Positions 16,913 to 26,278 of a DNA stretch of 64,000 bases are shown here, one piece after another. The notes under the pieces are model-generated. The model had not been told where the DNA came from, ran no database searches, and saw nothing but the letters and a program-made list of their open reading frames with translations. This DNA is from Prolixibacter sp. NT017. Its GTDB lineage: Bacteria > Bacteroidota > Bacteroidia > Bacteroidales > Prolixibacteraceae. The DNA is taken from assembly GCF_009617875.1 (NCBI RefSeq), contig NZ_BLAV01000001.1, positions 1,488,001 to 1,552,000 on the forward strand, read 5' to 3'. Made by a program: the position numbers and the translations under genes. Numbering within the stretch: position 1 is the first letter of the stretch; the number at the start of each line of letters is the position of its first letter.

Positions 16913-17947
16913 ATGATGAAAGCAAGTGCAAATACTTTCTTGCCGGCCGAATGGTATCCGCAGAGCGGAGTGATGCTGACCTGGCCTCACGCCGGAACCG
17001 ACTGGTCGGAAATGCTGGACGAAGTAGAGGAGAGTTTCATCGCGATAGCGAATGAAATTGCCCGGCGTGAACAGTTGGTGATTGTTTGCCAGAATTCGAA
17101 AGAGTTAAAAGAAAAGCTGGCAGCCATTAATCTTGCCAACGTGCATTTCTATGAAGTGCCGTCGAATGATACGTGGGCACGAGATCATGGTCCCATTACG
17201 GTTTTTCGTGATGGTGCCCCAATATTATATGATTTCCGTTTTAACGGCTGGGGCCAGAAGTTTCCGTCGAATCATGATAATCAAATTACCCGTCGTTTGT
17301 TTAGCAAAGAAGCTTTTTCGGCAAATGCCGGATATGCTAACTTTCTGGAGTTTGTGCTGGAAGGTGGTGCCATCGAATCGGATGGAGAAGGAACCGTATT
17401 GACAACGGCTGAATGTTTGTTGTCGCCCAACCGGAACGAACACATGAACAAAAAGGAAATTGAGCACTTGCTGAAAGAGATTTTCGGTTTGAAACGGGTT
17501 TTGTGGCTGAACAATGGTTATCTGGCCGGCGACGACACCGATAGTCATGTGGACACGCTGGCCCGTTTTTGTGATGCAGAAGCCATTGCTTATGTAAAAT
17601 GTACCGATCCGGAAGATGAGCATTTTGATTCCTTGCAGCGTATGGAAGATGAATTGAAATCGTTCACAACGTTGGATGGAAAACCATATCGTTTGCTGGC
17701 ATTGCCTATGGCTGATGCGGTATACGATGATGGAGACCGGTTGCCTGCTACGTATGCCAATTTTCTGATCATGAACAATGCCGTTCTCCTTCCGTTTTAC
17801 GGAACAGATAAGGACGAGGAAGCCAAAAAAATACTGCAGGACGCTTTCCCCGCAAGAGAGATTATTGGTATCAATTGCTTGCCACTAATCAAACAGCATG
17901 GTTCGCTGCACTGCGTGACGATGCAGTTTCCGGAAGGTGTGCTGTGA
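16913..17947 (+). CDS. aguA: Agmatine deiminase
   Basis: This 344-residue member of the peptidyl-arginine-deiminase-type guanidino-modifying superfamily converts agmatine to N-carbamoylputrescine and ammonia. Visible signatures are PAEWYPQSGVMLTWP at the start, NDTWARDHGP, GDDTDSHVDT (catalytic His) and the catalytic cysteine C334 in GSLHC. The next gene encodes the amidase for the following step. A TACATTTG -7 box at 16901-16908 ends only 4 bp before the first ATG, so the transcript may be almost leaderless. Confidence 0.95.
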   Translation: MMKASANTFLPAEWYPQSGVMLTWPHAGTDWSEMLDEVEESFIAIANEIARREQLVIVCQNSKELKEKLAAINLANVHFYEVPSNDTWARDHGPITVFRDGAPILYDFRFNGWGQKFPSNHDNQITRRLFSKEAFSANAGYANFLEFVLEGGAIESDGEGTVLTTAECLLSPNRNEHMNKKEIEHLLKEIFGLKRVLWLNNGYLAGDDTDSHVDTLARFCDAEAIAYVKCTDPEDEHFDSLQRMEDELKSFTTLDGKPYRLLALPMADAVYDDGDRLPATYANFLIMNNAVLLPFYGTDKDEEAKKILQDAFPAREIIGINCLPLIKQHGSLHCVTMQFPEGVL

Positions 17948-17969
17948 GAATTCGAAAATCCAGAGAGTT

Positions 17970-18857
17970 ATGAGTAAGACAATAAAAGCCGGACTGATTC
18001 AGCAGAAGAATTCTGAAAGCATTCAGAGTAACATCGATAAATCGACGGAAAATATTGCCATTTGCGCGAAAGAAGGCGCTGAATTGGTGGTATTGCAGGA
18101 GTTACACAACAGCCTCTATTTCTGCCAAACAGAAGAGACTTGTCAGTTTGATTTGGCTGAGCCGATTCCGGGGCCGTCGACGGAACATTACAGTAAACTG
18201 GCGAAAGAGCATGGCATCGTGCTCGTCACTTCGCTGTTCGAAAAGCGGGCGCCCGGTTTGTATCATAACACGGCGGTGGTTTTCGAGAAAGATGGCTCCA
18301 TTGCCGGGAAATACCGGAAAATGCACATTCCCGACGACCCGGCTTATTACGAAAAATTTTATTTCACCCCGGGCGATATGGGCTTTGAGCCAATTAATAC
18401 ATCGGTTGGACGATTAGGTGTGCTGGTTTGCTGGGATCAATGGTACCCCGAAGCAGCCCGTTTAATGGCTTTGGCTGGCGCCGAAGTGCTGATTTATCCG
18501 ACGGCCATTGGATGGGAATCTTCGGACCCGAAAGACGAACAGCAACGTCAGCTCGATGCGTGGATGATTTCGCAGCGCGGACATGCCGTAGCAAACGGAC
18601 TTCCGGTGATTTCGGTGAACCGGGCAGGGCATGAGCCTGATCATTCCGGACAAACCAAGGGAATTCAATTCTGGGGGAATAGCTTTGTGGCTGGTCCTCA
18701 GGGGGAACTGTTGACAATCGCACCAAATGACTCGGAAGCCAATTTGTTGGTTGATGTTGATCTGGAACGTTCGGAAAATGTGCGCCGTTGGTGGCCGTTT
18801 CTGCGCGATCGTCGCATTGATGCTTATGATGATTTGCTGAAACGTTTTCGTGATTGA
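17970..18857 (+). CDS. aguB: N-carbamoylputrescine amidase
   Basis: This 295-residue nitrilase-superfamily enzyme hydrolyses N-carbamoylputrescine to putrescine, CO2 and ammonia. The catalytic triad is E44 (LQELHNS), K117 (YRKMHIPDD) and C154 (LVCWDQWYPEAAR). I chose ATG 17970 (MSKTIKAGLIQQ), 22 bp after the aguA stop; the frame also runs back to overlap aguA, but family members start here. Together with aguA it gives a route from agmatine to putrescine. The arginine decarboxylase that would supply agmatine is not in the window. Confidence 0.95.
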   Translation: MSKTIKAGLIQQKNSESIQSNIDKSTENIAICAKEGAELVVLQELHNSLYFCQTEETCQFDLAEPIPGPSTEHYSKLAKEHGIVLVTSLFEKRAPGLYHNTAVVFEKDGSIAGKYRKMHIPDDPAYYEKFYFTPGDMGFEPINTSVGRLGVLVCWDQWYPEAARLMALAGAEVLIYPTAIGWESSDPKDEQQRQLDAWMISQRGHAVANGLPVISVNRAGHEPDHSGQTKGIQFWGNSFVAGPQGELLTIAPNDSEANLLVDVDLERSENVRRWWPFLRDRRIDAYDDLLKRFRD

Positions 18858-18907
18858 AAAAAATAGCTTCTGCTTTCGCAGGAAATAGCTGTTTAACTAC
18901 TCAAAAA

Positions 18908-18946
18908 AAGGATTACGGAGTCCATTGATTTTCCTCCGCGATCCTT
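18908..18946 (+). terminator. Rho-independent terminator after aguAB
   Basis: Arms AAGGATTACGGAG (18908-18920) and CTCCGCGATCCTT (18934-18946) pair with two internal mismatches and are bordered by seven A before and a TTTTTT run after. The A and T runs on both sides make it usable in both directions. Confidence 0.8.
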
Positions 18947-18955
18947 TTTTATTTT

Positions 18956-19009
18956 GATCGGGATGCAGAAATATTTTCATCCCGATCAAAATATTTCTGC
19001 ATCCCGGTC
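18956..19009. repeat. Long inverted repeat with two alternative folds
   Basis: A perfect 19-bp inverted repeat (18959-18977 against 18988-19006; it starts CGGGATGCAGAAATATTTT) surrounds the 10-nt loop CATCCCGATC. That loop is itself the exact complement of GATCGGGATG at 18956-18965, so the left arm can pair with either the loop or the right arm, but not both. The element lies between the aguB terminator and the mscS stop. It could be the mscS terminator, though the switch-like geometry is unusual. Confidence 0.75.
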
Positions 19010-19011
19010 GA

Positions 19012-19956
19012 TTAATTGTTCACCGGCTGGCTCATTTGTTTCTCTGCTTTGTTAAGCTGCAGCTGAAGCGGGGCGATTTCCTCTCCCCAATAGATAGTGG
19101 TATGGGGGAACGGGATTTCGATGTTGACCTTATCGAAAGCTATTTTCAGCCTGCGACGGTATTCGCGGCCAACGGCCCACTGCTGAATCGGTTGTGTTTT
19201 CAGCCGGGCTTTAATTACCAGCGCGCTGTCGCCAAATTGGTCGAGCCCGACAACCTCAATCGGTTCCAGAATTTTGTCCTTGAATTCATTGTCCTGTTGC
19301 ATATCGGCACCTACTTCCTTCATAATATCCATCACCTGGTCGACATCTTCTTTATAAGCAACGCCGATGTCGAAAACCATGGCCGACCACTCTTTGGTCA
19401 TGTTCGAAAGCGAGTTGATTTTTCCGTTTTGGAAGATGTGCACCACACCCGAAAAGTCGCGCAGGGTAATGGTACGCAGCTCTATCTTTTCGACGACACC
19501 GCCGGTTCCGTTGATAATGGCTACGTCGCCGATGCGAATTTGATCTTCGAGCAAGATGAAAAAACCGGAAATGAAGTCGCGAACCAATTCCTGGGCACCA
19601 AAACCCACAGCCAGTCCGACGATTCCGGCACTAGCCAGAATGGGACCGATATCGACTCCGAATTTGCCCAGTAAGATCATCAGGAAGATGATCCAGATAA
19701 TAATCTTCCCGGCGCCGCGAACAATCCCCATCAGCGTGTTGGTCCTTTTTTCGGCTTCTAAATTACTTTGGTTATCACCTTTCATGGCTCTTCTTAGGAT
19801 AAGCCCGTGTAGCTTGTTAACCAAAAAATGCAGCAATCGCATGCTTATCAAAAAGAGTAGGATAATGATGATAATGGACGGAACATTATTAATTGCCCAG
19901 TCGACAAGAGTGGTGGCGGCTTTGGTCCAAAAGTCACTGCTGAATATTTCCTGCAT
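19012..19956 (-). CDS. Small-conductance mechanosensitive channel (MscS family)
   Basis: This 314-residue inner-membrane protein has three predicted transmembrane helices (about residues 22-45, 80-100 and 105-130). The third has the Ala/Gly-rich pore pattern ASAGIVGLAVGFGAQ followed by LVRDFISGFFILLEDQ, then the beta domain start IRIGDVAIING and a C-terminal alpha/beta cap. The size is close to E. coli MscS (286 residues). It opens under membrane tension to release solutes during osmotic downshock. It is transcribed alone. Confidence 0.93.
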   Translation of the reverse strand: MQEIFSSDFWTKAATTLVDWAINNVPSIIIIILLFLISMRLLHFLVNKLHGLILRRAMKGDNQSNLEAEKRTNTLMGIVRGAGKIIIWIIFLMILLGKFGVDIGPILASAGIVGLAVGFGAQELVRDFISGFFILLEDQIRIGDVAIINGTGGVVEKIELRTITLRDFSGVVHIFQNGKINSLSNMTKEWSAMVFDIGVAYKEDVDQVMDIMKEVGADMQQDNEFKDKILEPIEVVGLDQFGDSALVIKARLKTQPIQQWAVGREYRRRLKIAFDKVNIEIPFPHTTIYWGEEIAPLQLQLNKAEKQMSQPVNN

Positions 19957-20180
19957 AAGCTAATGTTTTTAATGTTTAGGAATGAAAATGGTTGGTCTGG
20001 AAGTATTTCATTCTATTAAAGAACAGGATGAAGAGATTTAGTGTTCAATTTGAAGCATAAAAATCCATTGAGTTGGGAGTTATCGGCTAAGAGTAGCAAG
20101 ATGATGTTCATGTGTTTCACCCGAGCTAACTTTGGGGATTCATCGCTGATTTTTTAATTTTATGCAAAACAAAATTAGCT

Positions 20181-21170
20181 ATGAAGAAAACCTGGAAATG
20201 GGGAATTCTTGCTCCCGGACGGATTGCCCGAAAATTTGCTACGGAATTACAAACCCTCGATAATGCTGAAATAGTTGCGGTCGGTTCACGTAATCAGGCC
20301 AGATCGGACGAATTTGCAGCCGATTTTCATGTGAAGAAAGCTTACGGAAGCTACGAAGACCTGGCTGCCGAGCCGGATGTGGAGGTGGTGTATGTGGCTT
20401 CGCCGCACTCGCACCACGCAGAGCATGCCATTATGTGCATGAATCAGGGAAAGCATGTGTTATGCGAGAAGGCGCTTTCGCTGAATTTGAAAGAGGTGAT
20501 TGAAATGTTTGAGGTGGCCCGGAAGAATGATGTATTGCTGATGGAAGCCTTTGTTACCCCGTTTCAACCTTCGTATCGCAAAGCGAAAGAGATTATTGAA
20601 TCGGGCGAGATGGGGAAAATTCAGTACCTGCATGGCTGGTTCGGATTTAATACAGCTCCTTACGATCCGCAGGGACGACTTTTCAATCCGGAGTTGGGTG
20701 GCGGTTCATTATTGGATATCGGCCTGTATGCCGTGTTCGATGCACTTTGGTTTTTAGGTTCTCCGAAAGATATATCTGCATCGGCTGCCCTAACTGACCG
20801 CGGCATCGATACCAGCCTGACCATGCGGTTCGACTATCCGGAAGGTGTATTTGCATCGCTATATTCCTCATTCTATACCGCTTCGGGACCGGGGTGCGAT
20901 ATCTTTTGTGAAAAAGGCATACTACGTATTACCCGGAGAGGAATTTTACATCAACAACTGGAGACCCGTTCGCGGGGAACTGATCCGGTTCGTTATACCT
21001 GGGAAGATGACGAGTGCGGTATGAAGCTGGAAGCAGTGGAAGTGATGAAGTGTCTGGATGAAGGCAAAAAAGAGAGTGAAGTGATGCCCTACAGCCGAAG
21101 TTTTGAGCTAATGAAAACACTTGATAGTATTCGGGAACACGCCGGAATTCATTATCAGGGTAGAGGCTAG
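20181..21170 (+). CDS. Gfo/Idh/MocA family NAD(P)-dependent oxidoreductase
   Basis: This 329-residue cytoplasmic dehydrogenase has a Rossmann start (WGILAPGRIARKFA), the EKALSLN motif (about residue 96, the family's EKP-type lysine) and the GGGSLLDIGLY segment before the catalytic region. The closest relatives by pattern are trans-1,2-dihydrobenzene-1,2-diol or xylose dehydrogenase-like enzymes, but the substrate cannot be assigned. TAACTTTG at 20127-20134 matches the -7 consensus about 47 bp upstream. Transcription ends at the strong hairpin just downstream. Confidence 0.87.
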   Translation: MKKTWKWGILAPGRIARKFATELQTLDNAEIVAVGSRNQARSDEFAADFHVKKAYGSYEDLAAEPDVEVVYVASPHSHHAEHAIMCMNQGKHVLCEKALSLNLKEVIEMFEVARKNDVLLMEAFVTPFQPSYRKAKEIIESGEMGKIQYLHGWFGFNTAPYDPQGRLFNPELGGGSLLDIGLYAVFDALWFLGSPKDISASAALTDRGIDTSLTMRFDYPEGVFASLYSSFYTASGPGCDIFCEKGILRITRRGILHQQLETRSRGTDPVRYTWEDDECGMKLEAVEVMKCLDEGKKESEVMPYSRSFELMKTLDSIREHAGIHYQGRG

Positions 21171-21189
21171 TAAAGAATAAAAGTAAAAT

Positions 21190-21227
21190 AAAACAGGGCA
21201 CCTTCTTCAGCGGAGATGCCCTGTTTT
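21190..21227. terminator. Bidirectional terminator between convergent genes
   Basis: A perfect 11-bp stem (AAAACAGGGCA at 21190-21200 and TGCCCTGTTTT at 21217-21227) with flanking A and T runs lies between the Gfo/Idh/MocA gene and the convergent peptidase gene, and can serve both. Confidence 0.88.
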
Positions 21228-21243
21228 AGTATGGAAAAGCAGG

Positions 21244-23283
21244 CTATTTAATGACTTTCAGGGCTTCGTCCACTGCATTCAAAACAGGTTGAGCTGAAAT
21301 TTTTTGTCCAACAGCTTCCTCCATCCACTGCTGTGGTGTAAGGCGGCCCTGTTCATATATGCGATCGATCTCGTCTGAGAAATTCTTTCCTTTCAAATAT
21401 TCTTCCAGCTGGAACTCGATGAGCTGACCGTATGAATAAGCCGGCAGATACAACGGATACGAAATCATGTGCGAGTAAATCGCCAGAATCGGCTCGTCTT
21501 TCGTCCCAAGAACCGGCGAGAAGTATGTATTCCAAACGTCTTTCGAGATATTAATAACGGCCGTTTTCAATTCGGCTGAATCAGCATTTGGATGCGCGTA
21601 CAGCCATTTCCACACTTTCATATCAACCATTCCCACACCCATAATTTCCATGAGCGACCAGCCATTATCGAGCGCATTCAGGTATTTGGCCTGAGGATTA
21701 TCGTCGGTAATACCTAACAGTTTTAAATCACGGCTTTGGAAAATAAACGCCAGTGCTTCGGTAAATGCGGTGTTCGGAACGCCGTGCATCATGTAGTAGT
21801 CCATGTTGTAAAGCGAAATCGTTTGCTCCACATTATGGCCGAACTCGTGAACGGCAATGTTGTATCCTTTGTAATTCATTCCGGTAGAAGGAATGCGTGT
21901 ACGCAGATGCGATTTTTCGCCAATCATCTGTGCGCCCCAGGCATGTCCGGAACCGCGGGCCGGATCGACAGCGATCTTCGAAGCGATAAAGTTTGCTCGT
22001 TCATCTGACCAGCCCAGCTGTTTCAGGAGGTTCGGCATATCTTCTTTGAAAGCTTTCGGGTCGGGATAATATGCTTCTGTCTTTTCGTTGAGTGTCTGCT
22101 CAGGTATCGAACTACGTGCTTTGAAACCATCGTACCAAATGTCGTACGGACGAAGCGGACGTCCCAGTCGTTCAGCAATTAGCTCACCGATTTGTTTCAG
22201 TTCCGGAGAACGAAGATAAGTATCGAACAGCGCTTCCACTTCCGGCTGCGGAATTTCCATCTCCCCCGAAAACTTCCTTTTGATGTACGTGTCCATGTCC
22301 GGATAATAAGCATCAATAGCACGTAAAGCGTGAAAATTGTTCAGGATTTGCTGGTAACGGGTGTTTGGCTCTGGTTTGAAAGCAATCTCCTTACCGTTGC
22401 TGTAAAGCTTGTTGGCAAACGGTTTCCATTCGTAAGCCGGATTGTTGATTACCTTCACGGGAATATCCTGGTCGATGATTCGTTTCATAACCTCATATAT
22501 CATATCCTGCTTTTTCGGACCTTTTGCTTTATCAGCATAATCAGCCTTAATCTCATCGCGAAGGTTCCAGTGCGACAGCAGTACCATATCGTCCGGGAAC
22601 AGTTGCTGGCCGTCGTCGGTGCGCAAATGTCCCATCTCGATGTTGTATTCCGAAATGTAAAGGTCGGCATTGCTGTTCGCTTCGGCGTAAGCTTGCTCCA
22701 GTTCAGCCGGAACACGCGCAGAGAAAACATCACCCAATCGGGCGTAAGCCCATTCTTCACGGCTCCACATTGGCGCAAATTTCTCCTTATCAGCTAACGG
22801 ATAGTAAGGAAAGTTGAGCGCAACGGCAAATGCAATTTTGTTCCGGTAGAAGTCCGACAGCATATGCGAGCCGACCGAGTAGCCGGCGAACATTTTGTCT
22901 ATGGGAAGCATTGGGCCGGTAGCCAACTGCACATTTTTCTGCAAGGCAAGTGTTATCTCATCAAAATGGCCGTTCAGCGCTTCCATGTACTGGCTGACTC
23001 TCTTGAAGAAAGCCTCACGCTGGCTGGCATCGTTGATGTAATTATCCATGCAAAATGAGGTAAACTCTTTCGCCGAACCGTCATCTTTTCGCCATAACGA
23101 AGCGGCATGCTTTACACCGCGTTCCATTCGTTCGGCGGTGCTGTCACCATATTTTTCGGTTAGTTTCTGAAGGACGTCATTTACGGTTGTTGCCGGAATT
23201 GGACTACCGGCCTGTGCCTGACTCATAGCAGGAGCAAACAGTAGAATGATCATAGTCAAGAGGAAAAACGATTGTTTTTTCAC
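21244..23283 (-). CDS. Secreted HEXXH zinc metallopeptidase, uncharacterised
   Basis: This 679-residue protein has a clean signal peptide (MKKQSFFLLTMIILLFAPAM, cleavage after SQAQA). The zinc motif is H479-E-F-G-H483, with a downstream glutamate in TEALAF as likely third ligand (gluzincin layout, as in M3-type oligopeptidases). The rest is alpha-helical without a known domain boundary. It is likely periplasmic and acts on peptides; exact family assignment is uncertain. It is transcribed alone. Confidence 0.75.
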   Translation of the reverse strand: MKKQSFFLLTMIILLFAPAMSQAQAGSPIPATTVNDVLQKLTEKYGDSTAERMERGVKHAASLWRKDDGSAKEFTSFCMDNYINDASQREAFFKRVSQYMEALNGHFDEITLALQKNVQLATGPMLPIDKMFAGYSVGSHMLSDFYRNKIAFAVALNFPYYPLADKEKFAPMWSREEWAYARLGDVFSARVPAELEQAYAEANSNADLYISEYNIEMGHLRTDDGQQLFPDDMVLLSHWNLRDEIKADYADKAKGPKKQDMIYEVMKRIIDQDIPVKVINNPAYEWKPFANKLYSNGKEIAFKPEPNTRYQQILNNFHALRAIDAYYPDMDTYIKRKFSGEMEIPQPEVEALFDTYLRSPELKQIGELIAERLGRPLRPYDIWYDGFKARSSIPEQTLNEKTEAYYPDPKAFKEDMPNLLKQLGWSDERANFIASKIAVDPARGSGHAWGAQMIGEKSHLRTRIPSTGMNYKGYNIAVHEFGHNVEQTISLYNMDYYMMHGVPNTAFTEALAFIFQSRDLKLLGITDDNPQAKYLNALDNGWSLMEIMGVGMVDMKVWKWLYAHPNADSAELKTAVINISKDVWNTYFSPVLGTKDEPILAIYSHMISYPLYLPAYSYGQLIEFQLEEYLKGKNFSDEIDRIYEQGRLTPQQWMEEAVGQKISAQPVLNAVDEALKVIK

Positions 23284-23477
23284 GGGTTCACTTTTTTGTC
23301 GGTTAATGAATCGTGTTCACGCCGGAAAGCCTGTCGGGCGACCAGCGATGTTAAAAATAGTGAAATGAACCGGAATGCATTCAACATAAAAGATGCCTGA
23401 AAACAGGTGTTGTGATAACCTCTTTCAAATCATTTGTTTGTGATGTAAAATCATATGCGTTGCCATTTGAGTAATAA

Positions 23478-23507
23478 AAAACGCACCGAAGAAAATCGAT
23501 GCGTTTT
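23478..23507 (-). terminator. Terminator after the GH18 gene
   Basis: An 8-bp stem, AAAACGCA (23478-23485) with TGCGTTTT (23500-23507), lies 22 bp beyond the GH18 stop and has an A run on its left, which gives a T run on the minus strand. Confidence 0.7.
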
Positions 23508-23529
23508 GGAGCTCAACTAATAATGAGTT

Positions 23530-24657
23530 TTATTTTTCTGCTGTTTCTTTGGCTTTATAGATTGCATCCAGCAGACCATCCTTCATTTTATCGTTGGCAA
23601 GCTGCCAGAACATGATACCTCCTAGATGTTGATCAATGGCGTATTTTGTTTTTAAGGCTACCGATTTCGGATCGTCGTAAGTAGCGAACAAGCTGTCTTT
23701 TTCATTATACATGTACGGAGCCTGTGCTACGCTATCCCAATGCGCCTTAAAGCCTTGTTGTGGCGATAAAATAGAATCAAACTTGTCATATCCAACACCT
23801 TGTTTGAAAACGCCGGCCTGGTACAAGCCGTTATCGACATTCTTCACGCCTTTCCAAACGCGGGCATAGAAAGCTGCACCGATCACAATCTTATTGGAAG
23901 GAACTCCGGCTTTCTCCAGGTATTTCACCGCGTTATCGGTCGATTCAGTTTGCGATGTATTGGAATAGAGCGGCGTATGATGGCCCGTCACTTTACTGTA
24001 GCCGTTTACTAAGTCGTACGACATGAGGTTTACGTAGTTGACTTCCGGCATTACTGCTTTCCAATCGATGGAGTTTTCGAGGAACTGCTGGAAACCGCCC
24101 GCTGCAAAGCTAATGATTGCCTTTTTCCCAAGCGTTTCTCGCAGGGTCGTAACAAGAGCGGTAAAGTTGTCTTTATCTTCCGGAAGGAATTGATGGCCCG
24201 GGAATCCTTCGATGGAGGGATATTCCCAATCCAGGTCGAGTCCATCGGCGCCGGAATTGTCAAGGATTCTCTTCACCGAAAGGGCAAAAGTCTTGCGTCC
24301 TTTTGGAGTTGAGAAAACTTCGGAGCAGGTTTTGCAGCCGCCCCAGCCACCGAGTGAAATCATGACTTTTAAGTCCGGATATTTTTCCTTTAAGGCAACC
24401 AAATGCGCTACACCAAGACTATCCTCCGGAGAGTCGTAGGCCAGCTCATTTCCTTTCAGATGAAGGAAACTGTAGATGACGTGCGTAACCTCGCCAAGGT
24501 TATACTGGTCGATTTTATTGGCATCGCCGGCATAATAAGCCATCACGGCAATTTGGCCGGAGTTGTTTTCTTTGGCCGTTGGTTTGTTTTTACAGGAAAA
24601 GAGGCCAAGTAGCAAAAAGGCAATCAGATACAAAGTAGAAAGGTGCTTCAGTTTCAT
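23530..24657 (-). CDS. Glycoside hydrolase family 18 lipoprotein (chitinase-like)
   Basis: This protein is about 375 residues from ATG 24657 (MKLKHLSTLYLIAF). The signal ends in a lipobox, LLGLFSC, so the protein is anchored in the outer or inner membrane. The GH18 catalytic motif ADGLDLDWEYP is intact (final E is the proton donor), and SLGGWGG matches the second conserved strand. Substrate may be chitin, N-glycan cores (endo-beta-N-acetylglucosaminidase) or peptidoglycan fragments. A longer frame extends to 24822 but lacks a signal peptide at its start. Confidence 0.92.
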   Translation of the reverse strand: MKLKHLSTLYLIAFLLLGLFSCKNKPTAKENNSGQIAVMAYYAGDANKIDQYNLGEVTHVIYSFLHLKGNELAYDSPEDSLGVAHLVALKEKYPDLKVMISLGGWGGCKTCSEVFSTPKGRKTFALSVKRILDNSGADGLDLDWEYPSIEGFPGHQFLPEDKDNFTALVTTLRETLGKKAIISFAAGGFQQFLENSIDWKAVMPEVNYVNLMSYDLVNGYSKVTGHHTPLYSNTSQTESTDNAVKYLEKAGVPSNKIVIGAAFYARVWKGVKNVDNGLYQAGVFKQGVGYDKFDSILSPQQGFKAHWDSVAQAPYMYNEKDSLFATYDDPKSVALKTKYAIDQHLGGIMFWQLANDKMKDGLLDAIYKAKETAEK

Positions 24658-24733
24658 ATGCAATAGGTTAAAATTCGTACTTCCAGGTCTAAATCTAAGC
24701 AATTTCCGATCTTTGGAGACAACTTTTAAAAAG

Positions 24734-25111
24734 TTATGTAAGATCGGTTCGTTCATTCTCCTGATGAAGGTAAAAATCCAGAACATCCATGGCAAATCGC
24801 GCCGAAACGGTACCGGGGCCACCGCTCATCTCGATTCCTACTTCAATGGCTTCGATAATTTCCTCCTGCGACGCACCGGAATCGATGGCTTGTTTGATGT
24901 GCCACTCCATGCACGATTCACAATTGATAACAACAGAAATTCCGGTAGCTATAAGTTCTTTGTGTTTTTTAGCGAGCGCCCCGTCCTGATAAGTGCGTTG
25001 TTCCATTTCGACAAAAGTCTGGTAGACTTTCGAATTCTTCTGGTAGAATTGGTGTGCTTTTTTTCTTTGAGCGATTATGTTACGAATGGATTCGTTATCT
25101 GTTGCTTTCAT
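24734..25111 (-). CDS. Carboxymuconolactone decarboxylase / AhpD-like protein
   Basis: This 125-residue helical protein has the AhpD-type CxxC motif in CESCMEWHIKQAIDSG, followed by the conserved EEIIEAIEVGIEMSGGPG. Family members act as peroxidase-linked disulfide reductases or remain uncharacterised. It lies 76 bp upstream of the GH18 gene on the same strand and may or may not be co-transcribed with it. Confidence 0.85.
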   Translation of the reverse strand: MKATDNESIRNIIAQRKKAHQFYQKNSKVYQTFVEMEQRTYQDGALAKKHKELIATGISVVINCESCMEWHIKQAIDSGASQEEIIEAIEVGIEMSGGPGTVSARFAMDVLDFYLHQENERTDLT

Positions 25112-25184
25112 AAGTTTGTTTTTCGGGTTACCGAAATAAAATTACGAAAGTGATTTGAAAACAAACGATGAAATTGAAATAGGA

Positions 25185-25856
25185 TTAATCCCAGTTTCGC
25201 GTGACCATAATGCTGTCGACCATGCCTTCGCGGTAAACACCGACGCGCAGTAGAGAATCGAGAATCATGGTACGGTGTGCTTCGTGAATGGCTTTTTCCC
25301 TTCGGATGTCATCGGGTGTTTTCTTTTTGTGGAAAATGGTTGCGACCTCTGCCAGGCTAAAACTGACACCGACGCCTCCGCCCAATGCCGGATTAGTGGA
25401 CATATTGACCGAAGGTGCACCTCCTTGTGGTCCCAGCGAATGAATCATTTTCTTGATTTGCTTGTTCATCAGGTCGATGTTTTTAGCAAAATATTTCATG
25501 TTATTCGGATTCTGCTGAATAATAAGCGGACTCATTTCGTGTGCAGCAAAATGCAGGTAATATGCCTGTGGTGGAGCAATGATATTATAGCTTTTGATTT
25601 TAATGATTTTTCTTTCGTAGGAGATATGAGAAACCATCAGTGAATCGCCGGGTTGGCAGGTTAGCGAAAAATGGCCGTCCTGGTTTGTTACCATACCCAT
25701 CATGGTTCGGTAGTTGATGACATATGCACCTTCCACGGGGATGGAGTCCTTGTCGAAAATAAAACCGGAGAACTTGAAGGTCGAATCGGGCCTGTTTTGG
25801 GCAAACAATTCTGTACTGGTAATAAGTAAAATAGCAACGAGTAGCAATGCTCTCAT
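25185..25856 (-). CDS. Secreted carboxypeptidase-regulatory-like domain protein
   Basis: This 223-residue protein has a signal peptide (MRALLLVAILLITSTELFAQ). Residues about 28-100 form a CarboxypepD_reg-like beta-sandwich (FSGFIFDKDSIPVEGAYVIN, TNQDGHFSL). The rest has no recognised domain. Such proteins occur near the outer membrane in Bacteroidota, but this one is not next to a SusC gene. It is divergent from the lysine cluster across a 422-bp gap. Function unknown. Confidence 0.7.
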   Translation of the reverse strand: MRALLLVAILLITSTELFAQNRPDSTFKFSGFIFDKDSIPVEGAYVINYRTMMGMVTNQDGHFSLTCQPGDSLMVSHISYERKIIKIKSYNIIAPPQAYYLHFAAHEMSPLIIQQNPNNMKYFAKNIDLMNKQIKKMIHSLGPQGGAPSVNMSTNPALGGGVGVSFSLAEVATIFHKKKTPDDIRREKAIHEAHRTMILDSLLRVGVYREGMVDSIMVTRNWD

Positions 25857-26278
25857 AAATAATAAAAGTTCGGTTTTTACTGAAAGAATTCTACTGCGAA
25901 GATGTTGTAATGCATTGGATTCGTTGCTTTAATATTCATGAAGAAAACCTAAAAAATGTTATGGTTTAGAATAAGTTCAGATAGAGAGGAATTCTTCTTG
26001 ATTTTACATCAGGAACATATAGATATAAGTGACTTTCGGAATGTTATTTTATCGGGATGCAATTATAAATAAAATGCGTGCGTGATAATCTTATTCGGGA
26101 TATATTATATGTTTTTCGACAATCTTGTGTATGCTGTTTAACATGGGGTTACCCCTGATAACTATCAGGATTTTCAGGAATTTAATTGGCTAACTTTTCA
26201 GTCGATTTTAGCACCCAAATTGACGGAAAGCAGCAGTAGGAGGGTACTGAATAATTAATTAGTCAATCATTAACCCAA
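25857..26278 (+). promoter_or_regulatory. Upstream region of the citDE-to-saccharopine cluster
   Basis: This 422-bp gene-free gap precedes the ten-gene cluster. It contains two adjacent inverted repeats, GGGGTTACCCC (26146-26156) and CCTGATAACTATCAGG (26154-26169), which share three bases. They are candidate operators about 110 bp before the first ATG. TAACTTTT at 26191-26198 is the closest match to the TAnnTTTG -7 box. No regulator gene lies next to it. Confidence 0.4.
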
